Assembly: GCF_030811455.1 (NCBI RefSeq)
Contig: NZ_JAUSQU010000001.1
Coordinates: 9,548,001 to 9,612,000 of the forward strand
DNA: 64,000 bases
DNA from: Streptosporangium lutulentum
GTDB taxonomy: Bacteria; Actinomycetota; Actinomycetes; Streptosporangiales; Streptosporangiaceae
Direction: 5' to 3'
The stretch's first letter is position 1, and each line of letters starts with the position of its first letter. Shown in pieces: positions 49,627 through 57,728 of the stretch. A model generated the notes under the pieces. That model did no database searches. It saw only the letters and a list, made by a program, of their open reading frames with translations, and was not told where the DNA came from. The translations under genes and the position numbers were made by a program.

Positions 49627-50114
49627 CGGGCCACTTCCCTGTGATCGACGGGTTCCGGGTAGGTGGTGCGCAGGGTCTTGATGCCGTCGGCCGCGGCCCT
49701 GCGCGCGGCGTCGGTGCTGCCACCGTGCAGGGCGGCGATCTCCTTGTACGGCAGCCCGGCCAGATAGTGGTAGGCCACCGCCTGGCGCTGCCGGTCGGGC
49801 AGCGCCTTGAGCGCCCGCCACAGGTCGCCGTCCCAGTCCTCCTGCCGGCCGATCCGGCTGGGGCGCTCGGGGAGCGTCTCCACCGGGGTGGGCCTGCGGG
49901 CGGCGGCGCGGGTGACGTCGATGGCCTTGCGGTGGGCGATCGTCACCAGCCACGCCTCGACGTTCGCCCCGGCCGGCAGGTCCGGGTACGCCTTCAGCGC
50001 CGCCAGGAAGGTCTCCGACCAGGCGTCCTCGGCCTCCTGAGGCCCGAGGACCGCCCGGCACACGCGCAGCACCACGGGGCCGTACTCGGTCACGATCTGC
50101 TCGAAGGGCTTCAT
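49623..50114 (-). CDS. ECF-type RNA polymerase sigma factor
   Basis: 163-residue sigma factor with regions 2 and 4 only. Region 2 spans VTEYGPVVLRVCRAVLGPQEAEDAWSETFLAAL, and NVEAWLVTIAHRKAIDVTRAAARRP is region 2.4. Region 4 is LPDRQRQAVAYHYLAGLPYKEIAALHGGST. No anti-sigma gene is present; instead the gene is flanked by two alkylguanine transferase genes on the same strand (one ends 67 bp upstream, the other overlaps its stop). It most likely directs an alkylation-damage regulon. Confidence 0.9.
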   Translation of the reverse strand: MKPFEQIVTEYGPVVLRVCRAVLGPQEAEDAWSETFLAALKAYPDLPAGANVEAWLVTIAHRKAIDVTRAAARRPTPVETLPERPSRIGRQEDWDGDLWRALKALPDRQRQAVAYHYLAGLPYKEIAALHGGSTDAARRAAADGIKTLRTTYPEPVDHREVAR

Positions 50115-50181
50115 GGTCGTACCTTGTCGTTGAGTGGTCGCACCTTGTGGATGCCCGGCTCGCCGAACACGGGACCGTCGC

Positions 50182-50682
50182 TCAGAACAGCCGCGCCGCC
50201 TTCCGCTCGGCCGGCTCCTCCAGCTCCAGCAGGAACCGCTTGCGGTCCAGACCTCCGGCGTAGCCGGTCAGGTTGCCGTCCGCGCCCACCACCCGGTGAC
50301 ACGGCACGATCACCGACAGAGGATTGCGGGCGTTCGCGGCGCCGACCGCCTGTGCCAGCGCCACGTCCCCCAGCTGCCGTGCGAGGTCCCCGTACGAGCG
50401 GGTCTCGCCGAAGGGGATCTCCGTCAGCAGCCGCCACACCTGCTGCTGGAACGCATTCCCCTGGGGCGCCAGGGCAATCTCGAAGTGGGTCCGCTTCCCG
50501 GCGAAGTACTCGTCGAGCTGGCGGCGGACCTCCTCGAAGTCCGACTCGTCGTAGGTGCCCCATTCTTCCGGCTTGGGGCCGCGGAGGTGTCGTTCGAAGT
50601 ACAGTCCGCTCAGCACACCGTCGTCGGCGATCGCGAGCAGGTCGCCCAGCGGCGACGCGATGACGGTATGGGTCCTGGCCAT
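50182..50682 (-). CDS. ogt: Methylated-DNA--protein-cysteine methyltransferase
   Basis: 166-residue Ogt-type enzyme. The N-terminal domain is short (HTVIASPLGDLLAIADDGVLSGLYF); the catalytic domain has QQQVWRLLTEIPFGETRSYGDLA and the active C128 in PCHRV, followed by GYAGGLDRKRFLLELE. It lies first in the leftward group, and its gene is separated from the sigma factor by 67 bp. It is complete and of normal length, unlike the extended paralogue on the other side of the sigma gene. Confidence 0.93.
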   Translation of the reverse strand: MARTHTVIASPLGDLLAIADDGVLSGLYFERHLRGPKPEEWGTYDESDFEEVRRQLDEYFAGKRTHFEIALAPQGNAFQQQVWRLLTEIPFGETRSYGDLARQLGDVALAQAVGAANARNPLSVIVPCHRVVGADGNLTGYAGGLDRKRFLLELEEPAERKAARLF

Positions 50683-50783
50683 GTCGCCTCGTCCTTTCCG
50701 ATGCCGTGAGACCGCCGGTGCGGCACTCCCACACCCTGTAGACGGCCGGCGGCCGGAAAACGTGAGTCCGTCCGTTCACAGCA

Positions 50784-51785
50784 CTAAAAGGCCGCCGGTG
50801 GCCGGAGCTCTCCGGACCCCCGGGGGATGAGGCGGGTCGGCAGCTCGATCCGCTCGGGGGCTCCCAGTTCGCCGGCGATGCGGCGGAAGAGCAGCTCCGC
50901 CGCGGTGCCGCCGAGCCTCACCGGATCCTGGGCCACCACGGTCACACCGGGCACGAGCAGGTCGGCCAGCTCGAAGTCGTCGAATCCGACCATGGCCAGG
51001 CGGTGTCCCGTGCGCAGCACGGTCACGGTGATCCGGCTGTTGCCGGTGAACACCGCCGTGGGCGGGTCGCCCAAGGAGAGCATCTCGGTCAGCGCGGCTC
51101 CGGCACGTTTCGCGGGACCCGTGCCGACCAGGGACTCGTCGTAGGGGAGCCCCGCGTCCTTCAGGGCGCGGCGGTAGCCGTACAGGCGCTCGGTGGCGGT
51201 GAAGATGGACGCGCTGTCGCCGATGAAGGCGATGCGGCGGTGGCCGTGCCGGATCAGGTGGGTCACCCCCGTGCGCGCGCCGCCGGAGTTGTCCGACAGT
51301 ACGGTGTCCACGTCCAGGCCGCCGGGCCGATCGGCGAAGACGGCGGCGATGCCCGCGTCGAGTTCGGGCAGCAGGTAGCCGTGGTCGGACCAGGTCGGCA
51401 CGATGATCAGACCGTCCACCCGGCGGGAGCAGAAGGTGAGGACCAGCCCCCGCTCGCGCTCGGGCTCCTGCCCGGAGGAGCCGCTGAGCACCAGAGAGCC
51501 GTGCCGGAGCGCCACGTCCTCGACCGCGCGGCTGACCCCGGAGTAGAACGGGTCGGCCACGTCCTCGATCACCAGGCCGATGCTCGCCGTCCGGCCCCTG
51601 CGGAGCACCCGGGCGCTCTCGTTGCGCCGGTAGCCGAGCCGTTCGATGGCCGCCACGACCCGTTCGGCCGTGGCGGGGTTGACCCCCGGCTCCTCGTTGA
51701 CGACCCGGGAGACGGTCTTGAGTGCCACCCCGGCGGCCGTCGCGACGTCCTTCATGGTGGGACGTCCGCGCGCACTCTCTGTCAC
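50784..51785 (-). CDS. LacI-family transcriptional regulator
   Basis: 333-residue repressor. The helix-turn-helix is TMKDVATAAGVALKTVSRVVN with hinge region RRNESARVLRRGRT. The periplasmic-binding-protein-like core follows (SIGLVIEDVADPFYSGVSRAV, AMVGFDDFELADLLVPGVTVV). The segment between FTGNSRI and AMVGFDDF is several residues shorter than I expect in relatives, and may be a small in-frame deletion. No sugar transport or hydrolase genes are adjacent, so the target is unknown. It starts 56 bp from the pca regulator's stop. Confidence 0.9.
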   Translation of the reverse strand: MTESARGRPTMKDVATAAGVALKTVSRVVNEEPGVNPATAERVVAAIERLGYRRNESARVLRRGRTASIGLVIEDVADPFYSGVSRAVEDVALRHGSLVLSGSSGQEPERERGLVLTFCSRRVDGLIIVPTWSDHGYLLPELDAGIAAVFADRPGGLDVDTVLSDNSGGARTGVTHLIRHGHRRIAFIGDSASIFTATERLYGYRRALKDAGLPYDESLVGTGPAKRAGAALTEMLSLGDPPTAVFTGNSRITVTVLRTGHRLAMVGFDDFELADLLVPGVTVVAQDPVRLGGTAAELLFRRIAGELGAPERIELPTRLIPRGSGELRPPAAF

Positions 51786-51840
51786 CGTCCGATCATCGCC
51801 CAGGTTCGGCGCGTCGACAACGTTGTCATCGCGACGGGGG

Positions 51841-52647
51841 TCAGCGGTGGGACAGGACGCCGCTCCTGGCCCCCGTCGCGTGCAGGTCGGCCTCCACCCG
51901 CGCCGCGGTGGCGAGCAGCGGCGGGAGCAGGTCGCGGCGGGCGGATTCGGCGGTGGTCCGGCTCGCGTGGGAGGAGATGTTGATCGCGGCGGTCACCCGG
52001 CCCGAGCGCTCCCTGACGGGCACGGCGATCGAGCGCAGGCCCTCCTCCAGCTCCTGGTCGACCATCGCCCAGCCCTGGGAGCGGATCCTGTCGAGCTCGG
52101 CGCGGAGGGCGGTGGGAGAGGTGATCGTCTTGGGGGCGAGCCTGCGGAGCTCGACGTGCCCGAGGTAGGCGTCGAGGTCGTCCGGCGGCAGCCAGGCCAG
52201 CAGCACCCTGCCCATCGAGGTGCAGTGGGCCGGGAAACGAGTCCCGATGTTGATGGTCACCCGCATGATCCGGCCGGTGGCCACCCGGGCCACGTAGACG
52301 ACGTCCTCGCCGTCGAGCACGGCCACCGACGCCGACTCGTGAACCTCGGCGACGAGCCGTTCGAGGTGCGGCTCGGCCACCTCGGGCAGGGAGAGGCTCG
52401 ACAGGTAGGCGTAGCCCAGCTCCAGCACCCGCGGGGAGAGCGCGAACAATCGCCCGTCGGTCCTGACGTAACCGAGGTCGACGAGCGTCAGCAGGAACCG
52501 CCGGGCCGCCGCCCGGGTCAGGTCGGTCGCACGGGCGACCTCGCTGAGCGTGAGCTCGGGGCTGGTCGCGCTGAACGCCTTGATCACGGAGAGCCCCCGG
52601 GCCAGGGACTGCACGTGGTCGGAACCACGGTCAACCGGTTCGACCAT
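51841..52647 (-). CDS. pcaR: IclR-family regulator of the pca genes (PcaR-like)
   Basis: 268-residue IclR-type regulator. The winged helix lies at residues 10-75 (SLARGLSVIKAFSATSPELTLSEVARATDL), and the effector-binding domain follows (SVAVLDGEDVVYVARVATGRIMRVTINIGTRFPAHCTSMGRVLLA). That last segment is the classic PcaR/PobR pattern. The gene overlaps the 3' end of pcaC by 17 bp and is the last gene of the leftward pca group, so it is likely co-expressed with its targets. The dyads at 57453-57492 upstream of pcaI are candidate operators. Confidence 0.9.
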   Translation of the reverse strand: MVEPVDRGSDHVQSLARGLSVIKAFSATSPELTLSEVARATDLTRAAARRFLLTLVDLGYVRTDGRLFALSPRVLELGYAYLSSLSLPEVAEPHLERLVAEVHESASVAVLDGEDVVYVARVATGRIMRVTINIGTRFPAHCTSMGRVLLAWLPPDDLDAYLGHVELRRLAPKTITSPTALRAELDRIRSQGWAMVDQELEEGLRSIAVPVRERSGRVTAAINISSHASRTTAESARRDLLPPLLATAARVEADLHATGARSGVLSHR

Positions 52648-53029
52648 GCTGGGCCTCCTCGCTCCGGTCGGACTCCAGCGCCGCCCGCGCCACCGCGAAC
52701 GCCCGGTTGGCCGCCGGCACACCCGCGTAGATCGCGGTCTGCAGCAGCACTTCCTTGATCTCGTCCTCGGTGAGGCCGATGCGCCGCGCCGCCCGCACGT
52801 GCATGGCCAGCTCGTGCTCGTGCCCCAGCGTGGCCAGCATGGCGAGGGTGATGCAGCTGCGGGTCCGCCGGTCCAGGCCGGGGCGGGTCCAGATCTCCCC
52901 CCAGGCGTACTTGGTGATGAACTCCTGGAAGTCCGCGGTGAACGGCGTGGCGCCCGCGGCGGCGCGGTCCACGTGCTCATCGCCCAGTACGGCCCGGCGT
53001 GTCGCGTCTCCGGCCTTCCACACATCCAT
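52631..53029 (-). CDS. pcaC: 4-carboxymuconolactone decarboxylase
   Basis: 132-residue enzyme that decarboxylates gamma-carboxymuconolactone to beta-ketoadipate enol-lactone in protocatechuate breakdown. The AhpD-like helical domain shows TRSCITLAMLATLGHEHELAMHVRAARRIGL, with the conserved glutamate and histidine. It is a stand-alone PcaC rather than the PcaL fusion (hydrolase plus decarboxylase) frequent in actinomycetes. It starts 3 bp after pcaB ends. Confidence 0.93.
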   Translation of the reverse strand: MDVWKAGDATRRAVLGDEHVDRAAAGATPFTADFQEFITKYAWGEIWTRPGLDRRTRSCITLAMLATLGHEHELAMHVRAARRIGLTEDEIKEVLLQTAIYAGVPAANRAFAVARAALESDRSEEAQHGRTG

Positions 53030-53032
53030 CTT

Positions 53033-54367
53033 TCAGCTCCTTGGGGTGTTCGGGTGAACGTCGAGCGCTCGATCGACGAAGGTCAGGGCGGAGCCGAGGT
53101 AGGAGGCCGGGTCCAGAGCGGCGTCGATCTCCTCCGGGGTCAGGTCCACGCCGGGGTCCGCGAGCAGCACCTCCCGCAGCGTCAGTCTCCCGTCGGCGGC
53201 GCGGGCGCAGGCGGCGTCCACCAGCTTCCGGGCCTGCGGCGTGCCGCCGAGGCGGGTCACGACGTGCTCGGCCATCATCAGCCCTCGCGTCGCGTCGAGG
53301 TTGGCCCGCATCCGCGCGGCGTCCACGGTCAGGCCCTCCAGCACCTCGCGGAGCCAGGAGGCGGCGCTGCCGGTGAGCCGGAGCAGCTCGCCCAGCGTCT
53401 CCCACTCGGCCTGCCAGGGCCCGGTCGCGCGCTCGTGCTCCTGGAGCATGCCGCCGAGCACCGAGGCCACCAGCCCGGGGACGCGCTGGACGCAGGCGAG
53501 CACGGACATCGCGCCCACCGGATTGCGCTTGTGCGGCATCGCGCTGGAGTTGCCGCGGCCGGGCGCGGTGGGCTCGGCCACCTCTCCCACCTCGGTCTGG
53601 GCCAGCAGCTTCACATCGGTCGCGATCTTGCCGAGCGTCCCGGAGGCCGTGCCGAGGGCGCAGGCCAGCTCGGCCACCGGCGTCCTGTCGGTGTGCCAGG
53701 GGATGACCGGCTCGGACAGTTCGAGCCTCGACGCGAGGAGAGGCGTCACCTCGTGACCACGGTCGCCCAGGACGGACAGGGTGCCCGCCGCTCCGCCGTA
53801 CTGGACGGGCAGGCGCACCTCCGACAGGCCGGCTCGCGAGCGGTCCAGCGCGCTCATCCAGCCCGCGGCCTTGAGCCCGAAGGTGACCGGCACGGCGTGC
53901 TGCAGGACCGTGCGCCCGGCCATGACGGTGCCGCGGTGCTCGCCGGCCAGTCGCGCGCACGCGTCGGCGCAGGCGGACAGGTCGGCCAGGATCGGCACCA
54001 GGGCTCGGCGGGCGATGAGCATCGAGGCCGTGTCGTTGATGTCCTGGCTGGTGGCGCCGTAGTGCACGAATCGCCGGAGCTCGGGCGTGACCCGTTCGCG
54101 CAGGGCGGCGACGAGGGGGATCACCGGGTTTCCCGACCGCGCCGCCCCGTGGCCCAGCTCCGCGATGTCGAAGAGCTCGGGCCGGCAGGCGTCCTCCAGC
54201 GCGGGGGCCACCTCGGCGGGGACCAGGCCGATCGCCGCCTGGGCGGCGGCCAGCGCGGCCTCGACGTCCAGCATCGCGGCCAGCCAGGCCGCGTCCGACA
54301 CCTCGGGCGTGGCCCCGCCCCTGGCGAACATCCCGGAGAACAGCCCACCGGTCGCCGAAGAGGTCAT
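53033..54367 (-). CDS. pcaB: 3-carboxy-cis,cis-muconate cycloisomerase
   Basis: 444-residue enzyme of the fumarase/aspartase superfamily that lactonises 3-carboxymuconate. The superfamily signature GRGNSSAMPHKRNPV is present, as are FVHYGATSQDINDTA and VLQHAVPVTFGLKAAGW. I chose ATG 54367 (MTSSATGGLFSG); the frame stays open upstream but is repeat-rich and not coding-like. Between it and pcaF lie 246 bp of degenerate short repeats. Confidence 0.95.
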   Translation of the reverse strand: MTSSATGGLFSGMFARGGATPEVSDAAWLAAMLDVEAALAAAQAAIGLVPAEVAPALEDACRPELFDIAELGHGAARSGNPVIPLVAALRERVTPELRRFVHYGATSQDINDTASMLIARRALVPILADLSACADACARLAGEHRGTVMAGRTVLQHAVPVTFGLKAAGWMSALDRSRAGLSEVRLPVQYGGAAGTLSVLGDRGHEVTPLLASRLELSEPVIPWHTDRTPVAELACALGTASGTLGKIATDVKLLAQTEVGEVAEPTAPGRGNSSAMPHKRNPVGAMSVLACVQRVPGLVASVLGGMLQEHERATGPWQAEWETLGELLRLTGSAASWLREVLEGLTVDAARMRANLDATRGLMMAEHVVTRLGGTPQARKLVDAACARAADGRLTLREVLLADPGVDLTPEEIDAALDPASYLGSALTFVDRALDVHPNTPRS

Positions 54368-54432
54368 GCTCGCCTCCGAATACGTTGAATAACCCGTACT
54401 TGCATGACGCCCGAGACGTCCATGGCATCCGA

Positions 54433-54553
54433 GACATCCGGGACGCCCGAGACCTTCAGGAGGTCCGAGACGCCTGAGACGGTCTGAGGTGAGCAAAGCC
54501 CCGAAGCCGTCCGAGCCGTCCAAGGCACCCGGGACATCCGGGACGCCCGAAAC
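54433..54553. repeat. Degenerate GACATCCGGGACGCCCGA repeats between pcaB and pcaF
   Basis: GACATCCGGGACGCCCGARAC occurs at 54433-54453 and again exactly 100 bp later at 54533-54553. Shorter variants of CCGAGAC/CCGGGAC fill the space. No gene is supported in 54368-54613. Confidence 0.7.
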
Positions 54554-54613
54554 ACCCGAGGTGCCTTGGACACCGAAGCCATCCGGATGCCTTGACGACA
54601 GACTGTCACGGGG

Positions 54614-55795
54614 TCAGGACCCGGTTCCCTCAAGGACGACGGCGAGTCCCTGGCCCACTCCGATGCAGATGGCGGCCAGGCCGTACCCGCCGCCTCTGCG
54701 GTGCAGCTCGTGGGCGAGGGTGCCCAGGATGCGCGCGCCCGAGGACCCGAGCGGATGGCCGAGGGCGATGGCGCCGCCGTTGACGTTGACGATCTCGGGG
54801 TCGAGGTCGGGCCACTCGGCCAGGCACGCCAGGGACTGGGCGGCGAAGGCCTCGTTGAGCTCGACCGCGCTCAGGTCGGACCAGGTGAGGCCCGCGCGCT
54901 TGAGCGCCGTGCGGGCGGCCTCGACCGGTCCGATGCCGAACAGCTGCGGCTCGATGCCGACCACCGCGCGGGCCACGATCCTGGCCAGCGGAGTGCGGCC
55001 GGATCGGGCGGCGCCCGCCTCGTCGCCGATGAGCAGGGCGCCGGCGCCGTCGTTGAGCGGGGAGGAGTTGCCCGCCGTGACGGTTCCGCCGGAACGGAAG
55101 ACCGGCTTCAGCCTGGCCAGGGACTCCAAGCTGGAGTCGGCCCTGACGGACTCGTCGTGGTCGAGGGTGCCGAGCGCGACCACCTCGTCGTCGAAGACGC
55201 CGCGCTCCCAGGCCGCCGCCGCGAGCCGATGGCTGCGCAGCGCGAACCGGTCCTGGGTCTCGCGGTCGATCTCGTAGCGCTCGGCCAGGATCTCCGCGCA
55301 CTCGCCCAGGGGGATCGTCCACTCGGCGGGCATCAGCGGGTTGACCATGCGCCAGCCGAGGGAGGTGTCGTGCAGGGTCTGCGGTCCCCGGTCGAAGCCG
55401 CGCGCCGGTTTGGGCATCACCCAGGGCGCCCGGCTCATCGACTCCGAGCCGCCGGCGATCACCAGGGACGCGTCTCCCACGGCCACGGCGCGGGAGGCGG
55501 CGATCGCCGCCTCCAGGCCGGAGCCGCACAGCCGGTTGACGGTCGTGCCCGGCACCGTCACCGGCAGCCCGGCGAGCAGGACGGCCATCCGCGCGACGTC
55601 GCGGTTGTCCTCGCCCGCCCCGTTGGCCGCGCCGAAGAACACGTCCTCGATCGCGGCGGGGTCGAGGTCGGGGGAGCGGTCCGCCAGCGCGCGGACCACG
55701 TGCGCGGCCAGGTCGTCGGGGCGGACGCCCGACAGCGCCCCGCCGTACCGGCCGATGGGCGTGCGGACCGCGTCGAGGACGAAGACGTCGTTCAT
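54614..55795 (-). CDS. pcaF: Beta-ketoadipyl-CoA thiolase (acetyl-CoA acyltransferase)
   Basis: 393-residue thiolase that cleaves beta-ketoadipyl-CoA to succinyl-CoA and acetyl-CoA. The nucleophile is C90 in NRLCGSGLEA. The other catalytic motifs are NEAFAAQ, GGAIALGHPLGSSG and AICIGVGQG with the second cysteine. The start is ATG 55795. The gene is preceded at 74 bp by pcaJ. Its C-terminus (LAVVLEGTGS) is complete. Confidence 0.95.
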   Translation of the reverse strand: MNDVFVLDAVRTPIGRYGGALSGVRPDDLAAHVVRALADRSPDLDPAAIEDVFFGAANGAGEDNRDVARMAVLLAGLPVTVPGTTVNRLCGSGLEAAIAASRAVAVGDASLVIAGGSESMSRAPWVMPKPARGFDRGPQTLHDTSLGWRMVNPLMPAEWTIPLGECAEILAERYEIDRETQDRFALRSHRLAAAAWERGVFDDEVVALGTLDHDESVRADSSLESLARLKPVFRSGGTVTAGNSSPLNDGAGALLIGDEAGAARSGRTPLARIVARAVVGIEPQLFGIGPVEAARTALKRAGLTWSDLSAVELNEAFAAQSLACLAEWPDLDPEIVNVNGGAIALGHPLGSSGARILGTLAHELHRRGGGYGLAAICIGVGQGLAVVLEGTGS

Positions 55796-55868
55796 GGTCT
55801 GGAACTCCTGTCCGACGGGCGCCGGTGTCGCGCGAACCTGGTGGCCGCGAGAAGGACGGGACGCCGCT

Positions 55869-56636
55869 TCACGGTTTTCTTCCGGTGAGCTCGCGGAGGG
55901 CGGCGAGCTCGTCGGGGGTGGGGGGCTCGGTCTCGCGCAGGCCGGGGGCGGCGGCCAGCTCCCAGCCGGTGGCCGCGCGGGCCTGGTCGAGGGTGACGCC
56001 GGGGTGCAGGTGGGTGACGACCAGCTCGCAGCCGACCGGATCCGGCTCCAGGATCCCCAGGTCGGTGATGACGGTGCGGGGACCGCTGCCCCGCAGGCCG
56101 AGACGTTCCCGATCACCGGGGCCGGAACCGAAGCCGACCGAGGTGACGAAGTCCACGCGGTCGACGAACGCGCGGCGGCTCTGCCGCACGATGACCGTCA
56201 CCTCGCGGCAGGACGCGGCGATCTCGGGAGCCCCGCCCGCGCCGGGCAGGCGGACCTTCGGGTCGTCGTAGGGGCCGATCACGGTCGTGTTGATGTTGCC
56301 GAACCGGTCGATCTGGGCGGCGCCGAGGAAGCCGACGTCGATGCGGCCGGGCTGGAGCCAGTAGTTGAAGATCTCCGGCACGCTGATGACCGCGTCGGCG
56401 GTCTCGGCCAGCACGCCGTCCCCGATCGACAGGGGCGGCAGGTCGGGCTTGGCGCCGATGGTCCCGGACTCGTAGATGAGGACGAGGCCGGGGGCGCTCG
56501 TCCGGCGGGCGAGGTTGGCCGCCGTGCTGGGCAGGCCGATGCCGACGAAGCACGACTGGCCGTCGCGCAGCCGCCGGGCGGCCGCCACCGTCATCATCTC
56601 GTCGGAGGTGTAGCCGGTGCCGATGTCGGTCGTCAC
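55869..56636 (-). CDS. pcaJ: 3-oxoadipate CoA-transferase, beta subunit
   Basis: 255-residue subunit of the class I CoA-transferase that activates beta-ketoadipate with succinyl-CoA. The catalytic glutamate is E56 in IYESGTIGA. It overlaps pcaI by four bases. It has a longer C-terminal tail (VTHLHPGVTLDQARAATGWEL, then a Pro-rich end) than the shortest bacterial PcaJ. The pair is often mis-named as a glutaconate CoA-transferase; context favours PcaIJ. Confidence 0.93.
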   Translation of the reverse strand: MTTDIGTGYTSDEMMTVAAARRLRDGQSCFVGIGLPSTAANLARRTSAPGLVLIYESGTIGAKPDLPPLSIGDGVLAETADAVISVPEIFNYWLQPGRIDVGFLGAAQIDRFGNINTTVIGPYDDPKVRLPGAGGAPEIAASCREVTVIVRQSRRAFVDRVDFVTSVGFGSGPGDRERLGLRGSGPRTVITDLGILEPDPVGCELVVTHLHPGVTLDQARAATGWELAAAPGLRETEPPTPDELAALRELTGRKP

Positions 56637-57433
56637 AGCACGTGCTCCTTCATCCAGGCCACGAAGGTCTCGCGGTCGCGGCTGATCTCGTCCCAGGCGA
56701 GGTAGAAGTCGTTGTCGCGCGTGGAGTAACCGGCGCTGTAGGAGGGGTGGGATCCTCCGGGGGCCTCGGACACGTGGGTGATCGCCCAGCCGGGCAGCAC
56801 GATCGCGCCGGGGCGGGGCTCCAGCTCCTCGACCACCTCCTCCACGGTCACCAGCGAGCGCCGGGCCGCCAGGACGGCCTCCTTCTGCACGCCGGTGATC
56901 CCCCAGAGCTGCACGTTGCCCCGCCGGTCGGCGCGCTGCGCGTGCACGACGGCGACGTCGGGGTTGATCGCGGGGACGGCGGTGAGCTCCTCGCCGGTGA
57001 ACGGGCAGGTGATCGGCTTGATGTTGGCGGTGTGCGCGGGCAGGTCGGTGCCCCGGTAGCCGCGCAGCACCGCGAAGGGCAGTCCCGAGGCTCCGGCGAC
57101 ATAGGCGTTGGCGAGGCCCGCGTGGCTGTGTTCCTCGATCTCCAGCGGAGCGGGCCAGCGGTTCTGCACCGCGTCGCGGAACCGGTGCAGCGAGCCCACC
57201 CCGGGGTTGCCGCCCCAGGAGAAGATCATCCGTCGCGCGCAGCCCATTCCGATCATCTGGTCGTAGAGCAGATCGGGGGTCATCCTGATCAAGGTGAGGT
57301 CGCGGCGACCCTGCCGGATGATCTCGTGCCCGGCCGCGTACGGGATCAGGTGGGTGAAACCCTCCATCGCCACGCTGTCACCGTCATGCACAAGCTCGGC
57401 CACCGCCTCGGCGAGTGGAACCACCGTGGCCAT
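56633..57433 (-). CDS. pcaI: 3-oxoadipate CoA-transferase, alpha subunit
   Basis: 266-residue partner of PcaJ. The CoA-binding region SVAMEGFTHLIPYAAGHEIIRQGRRDL and the domain GMGCARRMIFSWGGNPGVGSLHRFRDAV are typical. It starts at ATG 57433, the first gene of the leftward operon pcaI-pcaJ-pcaF-pcaB-pcaC-pcaR. Its upstream region carries dyads proposed as operators. Confidence 0.92.
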   Translation of the reverse strand: MATVVPLAEAVAELVHDGDSVAMEGFTHLIPYAAGHEIIRQGRRDLTLIRMTPDLLYDQMIGMGCARRMIFSWGGNPGVGSLHRFRDAVQNRWPAPLEIEEHSHAGLANAYVAGASGLPFAVLRGYRGTDLPAHTANIKPITCPFTGEELTAVPAINPDVAVVHAQRADRRGNVQLWGITGVQKEAVLAARRSLVTVEEVVEELEPRPGAIVLPGWAITHVSEAPGGSHPSYSAGYSTRDNDFYLAWDEISRDRETFVAWMKEHVL

Positions 57434-57452
57434 CGAGCCCCCTTCGCATGTG

Positions 57453-57492
57453 TTCGTTATGCGTACGAATGTTCTTTCAGTGAACATACTGA
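57453..57492. promoter_or_regulatory. Overlapping dyads upstream of pcaI
   Basis: TTCGT-N7-ACGAA (57453-57469), GTTC-N7-GAAC (57471-57485) and TCAGT-N6-ACTGA (57477-57492) crowd into 40 bp between pcaI and the aldehyde dehydrogenase gene. These are plausible IclR-type (PcaR) sites controlling both directions. Confidence 0.6.
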
Positions 57493-57529
57493 CTCGGTGT
57501 TCGGGCGGTCAACGGTCGATTGCCATTCC

Positions 57530-57559
57530 TTGACATACCCGACATTCGCGGCGTAATTT
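57530..57559 (+). promoter_or_regulatory. Consensus-like housekeeping promoter for the aldehyde dehydrogenase
   Basis: TTGACA (57530-57535), an 18-bp spacer and TAATTT (57554-57559) form one of the best -35/-10 pairs in the window. It implies a leader of about 165 bases before ATG 57729. That leader contains a short GTG-started frame ending in an ATGA overlap with the dehydrogenase; I do not regard it as proven coding. Confidence 0.75.
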
Positions 57560-57728
57560 CCGCGTTACATGCTGTCGCGGTGGGAGCCCCGGTGTATCGC
57601 CAGTACCTCTACGAGCCGGGCCCGCCGGTCGCTCGTGGCACCGCCGTGTCCCTCGTCACCGACGACCCGGCCGAGGTCCACCGCGGCCCCGCCGACCTGG
57701 CCTTCCTTTTTTCCGATGAGGAGACGTT

